Origin: Haematococcus lacustris
Taxonomy: Eukaryota; Chlorophyta; Chlorophyceae; Chlamydomonadales; Haematococcaceae
Direction: 5' to 3'
DNA: 64,000 nt
Assembly: GCA_030144725.1 (NCBI GenBank)
Contig: JASKMD010000031.1
Span: 327,501-391,500 of the forward strand
Shown: one piece after another, positions 1-11,273 of the stretch
Position numbering within the stretch: position 1 is the stretch's first letter
Layout: each line of letters begins with the position of its first letter
The notes under the pieces: model-generated
Databases searched by the model: none
The model's input: only the letters and a program-made list of their open reading frames with translations
Told to the model about the DNA's origin: nothing
Program-made: the position numbers and the translations under genes

Positions 1-3000
1 CGGCTGTTCAGCAGGCTTGACCCGGAGGGCCGCCATGCACCTGGCTCGCTGCTGGGCTGCTCGCTGCTGGTGGCGGGAACCACTGTGGGCGCCGGCATCC
101 TAGCGCTCCCGGCCATAACGCAGGCAGGCTGAGGGCGGGTGAGGCGCATGGACTGCATGAGCTGCCATGCACCATGGTGCTACCCCCTACCCCTAACCCC
201 TACCCCGAACCCCACCCCTACCCCTTACCCTCACCCTACCCCTATCCCATGGTACCTCCCCACCCTGACTCCAAGTAGCACTAGCTCCTCTCTAAATAGT
301 ATGATTCCGCTGCCTTGGCTACCAGCCGCCACTTGTGGCCTGCGGGTTGGACACTAATACGCTCTCAGCACTGCATCCCATGCACCACCTCAGCTGTGAC
401 TGCCAGTCTAGGGTATCTGTGGTGGGTGCTGTGTGCTGCCAGCGCAGCCAGCCGGCTTCCTTGCAAGTGCGGCTGCGCTGGTGGGCTGCTGCGCCTACTC
501 AGTGATCACCGGGCTGCTGGTGGCTGAGGTCAACCTGAACATCATGAGGGAGCAGGTGTGGAGCCACAGGTCCAGGGATCTAGTCCCGCTGATGTCAGTC
601 CTACACCCACAACCAACGCCGTGACAGGAACACAAACCGCATCACTGCTACCACCCTCCCCAACATCGCTGCCATCACGAACCCCTCCTGGCTCCTGCTG
701 CCCGGCATTGCCCTTGCTGCTGCCGCCCCCTGCTGCTTCACGCTTGCTGATGTTGTTGCGACTTGTTGTGCTGCCCCCCTGACCTGCAGGGGGCTGGGGG
801 CGTGTCCCTAGTAACCATGACGCAGGCCACGCTGGGGCAGCGGGCAGCGAGCGTCGTCTCCGCCCTGTACATCTTCCAGCACTACAGCCTGCTGGTGGCA
901 TGTGGGTGATGGGGGGCAGGTCATTGGCGGGGGTCGACAACTGTTCAACATTGAGCCACAGAATGTGTGTGAGGTGGAGAGTGAGTCACAGTCTCACATC
1001 CCTGACAGCAAAGGGAGTAGGGGGACAGGGGGACAGGTTGATCTGTTACTGCAGCGGTTAGTCTGTTACAGCAGCGGTTAGGGTGTGACAGCAGCTGGCT
1101 CGAGTTAGACCCTCCTGTGGCCCGCATGTCGCCCCTGACACTCACCCAACTGCCATCACGGCTCCCCAAGTGCCAGCATTGCTCCTAAGGCCAACCTCCC
1201 ACCACCCTAGCCACACGCTGAGCCCTGCATGTCCCCTCCTAAGCTGCCCCACCCCTAGCTCTCACCCCCCCCATGGTGGGTATGTCCCTACCGCTGCCGC
1301 AGTCTTCCTGTGCCTTCCTGACCCAGTGGCCCCCACAAGCCAGTCTGCCCCACAGCCCCACAGCGCGCCTGGCTGCCCTGGCTGTGCCCTGGCTGCCCTG
1401 GCATGTGGGTGATGGGGTGCAGGTCATTGGCGGGGGTCGGCAACTGTTCAACTGGCTGCCCTGGCTGCCCCCTGCATGGCTGCCCCCTGCACTGCCCTGG
1501 CTGCCCCCTGCACTGCAGACATCTCCAGGTCCGGGGAGATCCTGTCCCAGGACACGGGCCTGCCCGGCCCCCTGGCCTGCACCCTGTTTGCGGTGCCACT
1601 GGGCCTGGCCTGCTACGCCCTGCCTGGCCGCCAGCTGGACGCCCTGAACAACAGCCTGGTGGCGGGTGTAGTCGCGGTGTTCATGGTGACAGGGGAGGTC
1701 TCAGGATCGAATCCCCGCCGCACCATTGCTGGGCAGCCCAACAACCCCACCACCCGGCCATGAGAAAACGAGAAAAGTCACCCGGCCATGAGATGATGAG
1801 AAGCAAGTCCCTGCTGCGCCATGGCTGCCCTATACCCCTCTAGTGTGGTCAAGGCGTCATGACGTCATGGTGTCCAGCTGCCGCCTGGCAACCATGCAGC
1901 CTTGTGCCCAGCCACTGGGTGCCCCTCCAAGCGTCTCCCTGTCCTTTTGTGTCCTCTCTGTCCGCCTGCCTGAGACGTGACCCCACGGCCCTGTTCAGCT
2001 GCCTGTTCAACGGCCCTGTTCAGCTGCCTGTTCAGCTACCCCCCTCATGCCCCCCTCATGCCCCCCTCATGCCCCCTGATGCCCCCCTCATGCTCCAACA
2101 CTCGTGGCCAGTGGGCCTGTGGCGGCAGGCGCTGACCCTGCCCCCTTAGGTGGCCGCAGGCGCTGGTGCTGCTGGTGCTGCCGGGCGTGCAGCCAGACAC
2201 CCTGTGGGTCGCCAACTGGGGGGCGGTGCCGCACGCCCTGCCGGTCATGGCCCTGGCGTTTGTTTACCAAAATGTGTGAGTGGGCGGGGTGAGGCAGCTG
2301 GGTGGGGTCACAAGGGGGGCATGCAGGGAGCTAGGTTGGGCTAGGGTTCGGGTAGTTGGGTTAGGGTTTGGAGAGGATGGGGTTGGGAAGGGTCATGGTG
2401 AGGAATGAGGGGGCCAAAGGGAGGGGGCCAGGAGGAGGGCGTGGAGTAGGGCCAGCACCTCCGCATCCTGACGCACCCTGAGGAGGTCATGCATGGGGCC
2501 GTGCGGGAGATTGCATGAGGATGGAGAGGGATGTGGAGAGGGGTAAGCTGGGCAGGCAGTAGACCAGCACCTGGCTGTAGCCCGGGGTCATGTTACAGTA
2601 GGACAGACACCGTCAAGTATGGGAAGGGACTGCTAGGCACACCGCATGCATGCCGATACTGCTGCACGCAAGCGTCATAGGTGTAGGCAGGGTCACTGCT
2701 GCATGCAAGCTTCGTAGGTATAAGCATGCAGTACATATAGGCCTACCTACCTACCCTACAGGTACATGCAGAGTGTGACTTCACCCCTCCCCCTGGTGTG
2801 GTGCAGGGTGCCAGTTGTGGTGAAGGAGCTGGAGGGCGACCCAGGCAAGGTGGGCCTGCAGGCCTCAGGGCCACAGGGCAGTGCCAGCAGGGCGGCAGGC
2901 TGGCTGCTCATGGTCACAGTGCCTGAGGACGCATGCGTGCACATGCACTGGGGCCAGTGATACAGGCTAGCAGGCCGTGCAGGCCGGCAGGCTGCAAGCT

Positions 3001-3022
3001 GTTCTGGGGATCAGTTCTGGGA

Positions 3023-3104
<82 letters not shown>

Positions 3105-4476
3105 ACAGATCCGCGCCAGCCTGCTGTGCGGCTCCCTACTGCCCCTGGCCATGTTCCTGGTGTGGGAGGCGGTGGTGCTGGGCAGCATGGGCCCCGCAGC
3201 CGCCACCACAGCAGCAGCAGCAGCAGCAGCAGGGGACCCCCTGGCGGCCCTGCAGGCCAGCAGCCCAGTGGCCCGACCTCTGGTGGACTCCTTTTCCCTG
3301 CTGGCCATTGTCACGTCCTTCATAGGTGAGCACCTGCCTCCGTACCCAGCTCCTGTATTTCCCTAATGGTGTGATGTGCAAGCATAGGGTGTGATGTCAC
3401 ACATGATGGTCATGTCGGTAATAATGCAAGGGCCATCAGCTGCAACCACTCACGTTATTTAGTTTACATGAGTGAGTATGTCTATGAGTATGGGTGTGAG
3501 ACTGTGTGAGAGTGTGAGCGATGCAGGCGTGCTGGCAGACAAAGGCTAAGCATGTTGGTGTCAGGGCACCCCCTTTGTGTCCGGAGATTGCATACCTACC
3601 GCTGCTGTCTCTCAACGGGTACATGGCCACCCTGCGCACCATTGGCATGCAAGGCACGCCACACCTGCTAGGCCTCTTAGGGGACACTCAGGGGTTCTTG
3701 TGGCCAGCGGCTGCAGTCTAGGCCACACTGTCACGAGCCCTTGGCGCAGGCTTCTGCCTCGGCCTCACCGACTTCCTTGAAGACATCCTGTCCCCCAGGA
3801 CCCGGCAGCAGCCACCCAGCCTCTCACAGCCTGACCCAACCCCCGCCACCTCCGCCAGCAATAGCAGCAGCAGGAGCGCCGGTGGCACAGGCGGCAGTGG
3901 CAGGCAGAGTGGGAGCACAGGCAGCAGCGGCACAGGCAGCAGCAGTGAGGTAGCGGAGGAGGGCCGCTCTGCCATTGGGGATATGAAGGTGTGGCAGCCA
4001 GGGCCCTGGCGCCTTGAACTGGCCACGGTGCCAATGCGGCAGCTGACCTACGCCCTTACGGTGCTGCCGCCCCTGCTCATGGCCTGCACCTTCCCGCAGC
4101 TCTTCTACGCAGCCCTGGACCTGGCAGGTGCGGCAGGTCCGGAAGGGCGCAGCGGCAGAGGTGACAGGGTGTCGGGCGCTTGCTTGAGAAAGACGACCGG
4201 TCAGTTGGCAATTGGCAGTTGGGTCCGGCACGATGCGCTTGATAATGGGGCTTGCACTTCTGATCCGATCTTTGACACCGCTACCGCCATGCAGGCACAT
4301 ACGGAGTGATGACGCTGTTCGGTCTGTTGCCAGCGGCGATGGCTTGGTCGCAGCGACTGCCCGGATCTCAATGCCGGCCGGCTACCCATACGCGGTTGAT
4401 GGCAGGAGGCAATGCTGTGCTCATCGGCGTCGGTGCCATCGCCCTTGCTGTGATCTTCAACGAGATTGTGGGCTGA
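1..4476 (+). CDS. Aromatic amino acid permease-like transporter (Trp/Tyr permease family), 5' truncated by the window edge
   Basis: A multi-pass membrane transporter, probably for aromatic amino acids. The first exon in view (1 to about 127) encodes a first membrane helix with the family hallmark GTTVGAGILALP. Later exons, joined by splice sites: 452-555 (AGFLASAAALVGCC), 790-901, 1519-1697, 2150-2275 (ends YQNV), 2807-2849 (PVVVKELEGDPGK), 3109-3325 (SLLAIVTSFIG), about 3721-4127 (GLTDFLEDIL, then a Ser/Gly-rich insert) and 4295-4476, ending FNEIVG and TGA. NVVPVVVKELEGD, SFIG followed by a DFL motif, and a final small-residue helix match the tryptophan/tyrosine permease family. The low-complexity Ser/Gly insert in exon 8 is unusual. 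The join of exons 7 and 8 is one base out of frame, so the boundary or the sequence there may be wrong. The first intron seems to use a GC donor. Plastid or plasma membrane location cannot be decided because the N-terminus is missing. Confidence 0.8.
3025..3104 (+). repeat. (CCTG)20 tetranucleotide array at a 3' splice site
   Basis: Twenty uninterrupted CCTG units fill the end of a permease intron. The array runs directly into ACAG and the exon at 3109, so it serves as the pyrimidine-rich stretch before the acceptor. Confidence 0.9.
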
Positions 4477-4885
4477 AGTAGATGAAGCATTACACGCCGA
4501 TTGCCTCACTTATAGCTGTCCCATGCACGCCTTTTCAATGATGTGCCCGCATGCCTATTGCTATTCCTCTCTGATGCAAAACCCAGTGCACTGTATCAAA
4601 GACACGTGATGGTCATTCGTGTCGGACAGCTATCGACACAACACACGCCGCGACATCCAACCACTCAATGCTCCAGTACAAACCCTGTCATGCCTACGTC
4701 TATACCAAGCCGAAGCCGTATGCAAGACCAGGAAGCAGTAATACATAGCATCACGACCATGCGGCCGTTGTTGCTCCTTCGCCTCGTCTCACCTCCTCCC
4801 AAGTGCAGCGTCGAGGATGTCGAATCGTGGCGGTAACGCAAGGTTTTGCCATCACCGAGAGCGTCGCGGCCAAGCCGAGACCCTG
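4477..4885. other. Convergent 3' regions
   Basis: No gene is seen. This is the shared 3' space between the permease (stop at 4476) and the minus-strand RING-CH gene (stop at 4886). TTACA at 4490-4494 reads TGTAA on the minus strand, the usual chlorophyte polyadenylation signal, and would give the RING-CH gene a 3' UTR of about 0.4 kb. Confidence 0.4.
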
Positions 4886-7800
4886 TCAAGTAGTCTGCCC
4901 CTGTTTTCGCGGGTCACGTGGAGGGGCCTCCGCCGGCTGCGGCCGAGGTCGGTCGTCCGGGTGGCGAGCCGGTGGCGCGCTATCGGAGGGTCGTGGGGCC
5001 GCTTCTTCCGAGCTCGGCGGAGCCGTCACCTCCGAGGGTGGCTGGACCGCGGCAGCGACAGCCTCTTGCGGCGGACAAGCCAGGCCGCTGTCTGCGGCTC
5101 CAAGAGTGGGCGCCACTGGTGCCAGGGGGATGAGAACAGCAGCTTTGGGCAAGCCGTCTACAGAGGTCGGGTTTTGAGGGCTGGTGGGGACTCGGAGGGG
5201 CAAGCTGGTGTCAGGGGCGGTGGCGGCAGGGGCAGTGTCACGGTGGTCAGGCAAGCTGGTGGCAGTAGCGAGTTTCTCCGTGAGGCTGCTGCTGCACCCA
5301 CACATTCCCATGCTCTGCTGGCTGGCACCATGCGTTTGCGGTTGCTGGAGCGATAGTTGCGGCAGTTGCTCCTGTTCCCTCTGCTCCTGCGCTGGGCTTG
5401 GTATTGCCTGCTGCTGGTGTGAGAGAGCACACGCTGACAGTAGAGGTACATGCTCTTGGTCCTGCTGCTGCTGCTGCCGCTGCTGCTCCTGCTGCTGCTC
5501 CTGCTGCCCCACTCTTTGCCCCTGCTGCTCCTCCTGCCCCTGCTCTTGGCGGTGCCCCCGCTGCTGCTGCCTCTGCTGCTGCCCAGGTTGGCATGCTGGC
5601 AGTTGCTGGCCAGGAGGGGGGTGCACCACCTCCCGAACAATCATGCGCGACGCGTTCATCTCCAGTCGGCTGGACAAAGTGAGGCATGCCTCATGCAGCC
5701 AGCGCAGCAGGGGGCCGCAGGACAGGTGATTCATGCCAGCTACCTGACACATGGCAGTGGGGGGGCGCGGGGCACAACAGCCAGAGTGACCCTTCCTGGC
5801 TGAGCAGGGCCTGGAAGAGAGTGGCGGCTGGAGGCTGGGGGGCAGGGGGAGCCAGCGAGGCCGGGGGGGAAGTGGGCAGGGGGGGAGGCAAGGGACCAAG
5901 GCATGAGTGAGCATGATTGCAGGTAGGTGAGCAGGGGGCAAGGGGCAAGGGGGACAGGCAGGCAGGGAGGCAGGCAGGTAGGTGGGCGGGCGGGCGGGCG
6001 GGCGGGCGGGCGGGCGGGCGGGCGGGCGGGCGGGCGGGCAGGCAGGCAGGCAGACAGGCAGGGGTGCAACTTCAACCAGGGTTAGGGTGAGGGTGTTTCA
6101 GCGCCTGCCCTGGGCTGTCCACTCACCGCCAGCAGCAGTACCCCCCAGGGCGTCATGCTGCTGAGGGCCAGGCAGGTGACCATCACGGCCACCGCCGCGC
6201 ACTGGAACAGGGAGAAGACGATGCAGGCCGCGGCTTGGCCCACCTGCTCCCCTCCCCCCAGCAAGCTCAGCAGCGCCAGGGCCCTGGGGGGGCACAGGTG
6301 CAGGCAGGCTGCAGCTGAGCATACAGGCCACCTCTGTTGCCTTCAGTGCCAGGTGGCCCACAGCAAGGCACAGCACACAGCATGTAGATACCTACCTTGC
6401 TCCAAACACCCTGGGTGTGGTGGGAGTGAGACTTAAAGTGAGGCGTGAAAAGAAGTGACTGGGACATGGGAAGTAGCTGGTGGCCTGGTCTGCACACTTG
6501 GTAGGTTGGCATAGCATAGCATGGCCACCACACACCTAGCTTCCCCTCTCCAGTCCTGGCTCCCCTCCCTTGCCCAACCCACTCCATGCCCTACTCCTCC
6601 CCTCCCCTCTCCTCCCGTCCTCGTGCTCACTCTGTCATCCACCCTCTACCTCCCCCCCTACTTCCCCCTCTACTCGTGCTCTACTTCAACCTCTATTTCT
6701 CCCTGGCCTCTACATCCCCCCTGGCCTCACCTGCGGAAGCTGAAGGCATCTGCAATGGTGAGGCCGAACCCCGCCAGCCCCACCACCACCAAGCCGTTCA
6801 GCAGGTGGTCCCCGAAGCTGCCATGGGCTGGGCGGAAAGAGGGCAGGAAGCCAAGCAGGCAGACCAGGCAGAACAGCAGCAGCACAAACAGGGTGGGGGG
6901 GGTCAGGGGGCTGCGCAGGACCCAGGCCCAGTCCAGGCGCTCGAACTGGTACTCGTAGCCACACACCGTGCACCTGGGAGCACAGGGGCAGCTAGCCTCG
7001 TGTGAAGGGGGGCGAGCAGCTGCAGTATCACATTGCAAGAGTCTCAGCCGTCACAACTGCACCATACACCTGGGACCAGGCGGCAGCCAGGCGGGGGGGA
7101 GGGCAGCCAGTGTCCCTGTTGAACCAGGCAGCAGGCGGGGGGGCCAGGCAGCAGGCTGGGGGGAGGGCAGGCTGCAGGCTGGGGGGAGGGCAGGCTGCAG
7201 GCTGGGGTGGCAGGTAGCAGGCAAGGGGAAGGGAGAGAGAAAGGGCAGGGGGGCCAGGCAGCAGGCAGGGGGGCTGACAGTGTCCCTGTTGGGGCAGGCA
7301 GCAGGCAGGGGGGCCAGGGGAGAGGGCCAGGGGGGGGGGCAGGCAGTGTGCCCCTTGGGGCAGGCGGCTAAGGCTGAGGCTGAGGCTGAGGCTGAGGCTG
7401 AGGCTGAGGCTGAGGCTGAGGCGGAGTGGTAGGCCGATGAACAACCAGGTATGCCGGCTGGAGGGAAGGCAGACGAGCAAGCTACAAGTCAGCAGCTGCA
7501 GCTTCAGGTGTTCAGATGTTGCTGCACTACAGCGGCTGCCCTGCCCAGCACCCTGGTGATGGGGGCCAGCTGAGGCTTGGCTGACTCATCTGCCAATACA
7601 CCCGCCCCTTGCTTGGCTCACAGCGACCAGTGCTAAAAACAACCTCTGTGCCCCTCGCCCAGACCATGTCAGGGCGGTGCGGTGGGCACACCCTCACTTG
7701 TAGAAGGCTGCTGGGGTCGCCTCCCGCCACTTCTCCAGGCACTGGCGATGCACGTACTTAGCTGTCCCCGCACACAAGCAAGGCACGATGAGGGGGTTGT

Positions 7801-8207
7801 CATTTTGTGCTGGGCTGGCATGGGCTGCATGGGTGGTGGCTCGCAGCCAGCGAAACCTCAGCGCAGCCTCTGAGGTGGACTGCCCCACCACCGCTGCAGA
7901 GGCTGTAGTGTCTTCCTCCTCCTCCAGGCAGAACCTGTGGGGTGCCGGTGTGAAGGAACGCAATGTGCGCATGAGTGGACTAGGTACGTGCAAACATGTT
8001 GAAAACTCTAGAAAATAAATTCAATATCCTGCCAGGTTTCAGGGTTCTGCGGCATTGGGCTGCGTCTTGCCTGCAGATACGCGCCCCCTCACTCTCTGCA
8101 ACTGTTGACGTGGAGAGCAGAGCGCGCGCTTCGTCGTCCGCATGCTGGGTGATGTTAATGACATGGTTAGCCAGGTGGTCAGGCCTGCGTTTAGGCTGCT
8201 GCGCCAT
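4886..8207 (-). CDS. Membrane-anchored RING-CH (MARCH-type) E3 ubiquitin ligase
   Basis: Predicted E3 ligase passing ubiquitin from an E2 to membrane-protein substrates. Exons on the minus strand: 8207-8071 (starts MAQQPKRRPDHLANHV), 7933-7698, 6973-6731, 6283-6127, and a last exon from about 5740 to the stop at 4886. Joined exons give a full C4HC3 RING-CH: CRFC, then CLC, seven residues, H, two residues, C (YVHRQC), then CTVC. The C4HC3 spacing with Cys in the fourth position identifies RING-CH rather than a PHD finger. Exon 3 holds two hydrophobic helices (LFVLLLFCLVCLLGFL and GLVVVGLAGFGLTIA) and exon 4 two more. The C-terminal tail carries LLRWLHEACLTLSSRLEMNASR and then a long Gln/Pro-rich region. 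The first intron uses a GC donor (CAG then gcaaga); splitting it there rebuilds the first Cys pair exactly. Start of the last exon is uncertain. Confidence 0.85.
5984..6039. repeat. (GGGC)n array
   Basis: About 14 GGGC units followed by GGCA units, inside an intron of the RING-CH gene. Confidence 0.85.
7371..7422. repeat. (AGGCTG)n array
   Basis: Hexanucleotide repeat in the intron between exons 2 and 3 of the RING-CH gene; it follows a G-rich tract with imperfect 20-40 base repeats of GGCAGCAGGC type. Confidence 0.85.
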
Positions 8208-8961
8208 ATGGGGTAGTCCCAGAATAGTTAGTGGCGATGTGAGGAGTGGTCACACATGCCGTCGAGAGTGAAGCTATCGCAACGCTGAGCGAGAGCACGC
8301 CTGCGATCGCCTCTACTCTCTCATGTGCAGAGCCCCATACTTCGTAATGTCTGACCCGAGCACTACTGGCGATCCTAGCGAGTCCTGGCGAGTACTACAG
8401 GTCACCCCTCCCATTGAACCACCAACCCCCCTAACGATAAGGGACAACGGCTTTTCCGAACTCATCTCTGCACGGGTTTACACGCGGATTGAAGCGTCGG
8501 AATGCGGCCGCGCCGAGGCACGCGCCGAGCTGGTCGGGCATGTTGCCGGGTATCCGACCCTACCGAGCCTGCGGACTTGATGTACGCTGACCCAGTATCT
8601 GTGAGTCCCTCATTGACGCGATGAATAGTGCGCGATGTGCGAGGAGCCCGACCCCATGTCCAACATCGTGACCAACATGCGCTGGTCCAGGGGCTCTGAA
8701 ACTTGGAGGAGACCACAGTAGGAGCACAGCAGTGGCAGCTGCATCAACCCCTTGTGGATTAGGCTCCAAAAGGTGGGGAAACCCTCCTCCATGCTCCCCA
8801 CTCTGCTGATGCCACTATGACGACCATCGAACGCAATCGAATGCCCCAGCCCTGCGTCACTGGCTAGGGAACCTATCTGTGGACCTCCTGCCAAGGTCCC
8901 AACTCTTGCTGAGATTTGCTAATAGGGGTTTTACAAGCTGGCGTGTGCACATGCCTGCAGC
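8208..8961. other. Intergenic, divergent promoter space
   Basis: Holds the upstream regions of the minus-strand RING-CH gene and of the plus-strand gene that follows. I see no convincing open frame, RNA gene or repeat here. Confidence 0.4.
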
Positions 8962-10117
8962 ATGCCGACATCCAAGTATCACCCCTACAAGGGGAAGGGA
9001 GGGCATGCAGCCCGCTGTGCGCTGTGTGTGAAGACGACACCAGCTGGTCTTGCTGGCTGGGTGGAGATCCATGTGGAGGGGGAGGCAGCTTCTTACAGAT
9101 CCGGATGCAATCACACAGCCATTGGCCAGGTCACAGCCATGATGTCTGAAGTCATCAGGGCCTGCAGCGACATGGAGCCTCGACAGGTTCCACTGGCCCA
9201 CAGAATTTGCGCTGAGGCTGCTGCAGCTGCCCTTGCTGTGGGCCAGCGGCTGCGGGGGCAGGAGCCAGCCAGCCAGCTCCAGCCCATGCCCAGTCTCCGC
9301 TCCACACCCACGCAAGCACCTGCACAGCCTGGGCCAGCCCATGCGCCCTGCCCCCACCATCTCCCAGACCAACCACCCTCGCACCCATCACAGTCCCAGC
9401 TGCAGGGGTCCAGCCAGCACCACCCGGCCCTGTCAGCACCGCTGCACCTACCGGGGCTCTCCATCCTCACCAGGCCTGCCACCAACCCTGTGACCTCACC
9501 TGCCAAGGAGCAACAGCCCATCATGTGAGTGCCCCAGCTGGATGATGGGCTGACATGGCAAGCCAGCTGCACAGCATCAGTTGCACACTCAGGTTGCAGC
9601 CTGTTTGAGCCCATTCCACCTAGCACGAGCAAGTGTGGGTCATCGTTGGTGTTTGGAGCTGAGCACACAGGAGGTAAAGCTTTGCAGTGCTCCACAACGG
9701 GATGCACATGCCTTTGCATCATCCATCCCCGGCTCTATGAGCATGCATAGCTGCTTCTTCCCTGCTGCAGGGATCCAGGTTGAGTGGTCACAGACTGCAT
9801 GTGCATGTGCCCAATGCATGACCCCCGCACCAAGGGGTGTGTGTATGAGGCCCTCCATCACAAAGCCCTTTGAGGCCATGCCCATGTTCGATCAGAAGAG
9901 GGATGACAAGCACTGGGACGATGAGTGCCTCACCCTTCTGTGCTCATTTGCACCAGACAGCGTGAAGCAGCTGTGTACCTTGGGCAAGAAGCTGAGCGTG
10001 AAAATGTTAAACGAGTATTGCAAGGCGGTGGGGTGGTGTGTGCCAGCCAACACCTTGCGTGCTGACCTACGGTACATGGTACTGCAACATCTGAATGAGC
10101 AGGCAGAGTGGGATTGA
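8962..10117 (+). CDS. Unassigned protein with a SAP-like C-terminal segment
   Basis: Two open segments that look like one gene, family not recognised. Segment 1 (8962 to about 9525) starts MPTSKYHPYKGKGGHAARC and has a CALC pair and a later C-x-H, then a Pro/Gln/His-rich linker. Segment 2 (about 9770-10117) begins near VEWSQTACACAQC and ends in an ordered region, PDSVKQLCTLGKKLSVKMLN onward to QAEWD and TGA. LSVKMLNEYCKAVG and a following ADLRYMVLQHL have the two-helix pattern of a SAP DNA-binding motif; this is inference. The obvious donor at 9527 (GTGAGT) does not keep frame with segment 2; a donor at GTGACC near 9490 with an acceptor near 9779 would. It could be two genes or a transposon-derived frame. 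No transposase motif is visible. Confidence 0.4.
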
Positions 10118-11273
10118 GCTGGCTGTGTAAGATGACGTTGAGAAAACTGGGCTCCATGCATAAAGTGTACAGCAGTGTACCGCAGCGGAGAACTCTAAAT
10201 CCCGCGTTGTGGGTGTTGTTAGGCAGCACTTGAAAGGCCCATCGCGCAGAGCGGAACCGTTCGCGTGCCTGGCAGGCTGCCGGTCACCGTGGGTGCCAGC
10301 AGCTCGGGCGCGCAGGCGCAAGCGCGGCGCAGAGATAAGGCATTTCGCGTTAAAATGACAACTCAACTCTCACCAGGCACGCCGCAAAGTCAAATGTCCC
10401 TTACGTGGTGGTTCAATGGGAGGGGTGACCTACACTGCTGGCGGTCCTAGCGAGCCAAGTTGAGTGCGCGACGTAGCTCAAGCCTGCAAGGGCGTGAAAG
10501 GGTTCGGGGGACGCAGTGTGTGCTTCAATCGTCTGTTTGGCATTTCCAATAGGTCACCCCCGCCATTCGCCGCACCCCTGGTAAAATCTGACTGGTCTAT
10601 AAGCGTCTATAAGGGCGGTGCAGCTCACTGGCGCGAGGCTAGCGGGTTGCTCGGGCTGATGTGCGCCTATGCCGGGGCGGGCGGGGGCGCAGGAATATCG
10701 GGTCGCGCTGTGCCGGTAATGGCCTGCTTTGTAGGGCTGGTATCAATCGCGCTCAGCGGCTTAGCGGCATGGACGGGTTCAGTTTCGCATGCCCCCATCC
10801 AACCAGAACGTAAGTTGATTGACCACCACGTACTGTCCAGAAATTGTGTTCTTGTGTAGAACCGCGGTGGGCGCAATGTGAAAACATTTGAAAAGTTGCT
10901 AACTTGAAAACTTGCAATTGAGAAGGGGCACAGCCGTGCCAATGACAGAAGTTCAGAGAAGATCACAAGTATAGATGCATGTGTTGTGCACTAAAGGCTG
11001 ACGCCCTGTGCACATGCCAGAAGCACAAGTCCTCAGTCCAGGGGGTGTCAAGCCGGCCATACAGGTGCGTGATCCGGCCATCAGTGGGCGTCAATGCCGG
11101 CACACCAGCCAGGCGCTGCTGGGACAGATGAAGGGCACGTGAGCTGCCACGGCTATGTGCCTCACTCACAACGCAGCCTGCGAGAGTCCTTCAGTACACC
11201 TTGTCGCAGCCCCGCTGGCCCTCCTTGCCCTCTGCTGGCAAGGGGGCCAAGCTGCCCCTCGACCCCTCATGCA
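10118..11273. other. Intergenic region
   Basis: Lies between the SAP-like gene and the 3' end of NAF1. Open frames here are short, lack homology I can recognise and have no splice partners. Nothing else seen. Confidence 0.4.

Noticed and set aside
180..250. Chromosome end or telomere
   Set aside because: Sequence continues as transporter exons on both sides and the unit is degenerate, so it is internal.
1690..1725. B-box-like GGATCGAATCCCC followed by CACCA
   Set aside because: Only a T-arm resemblance; the 5' part is permease exon 4 and no cloverleaf is visible.
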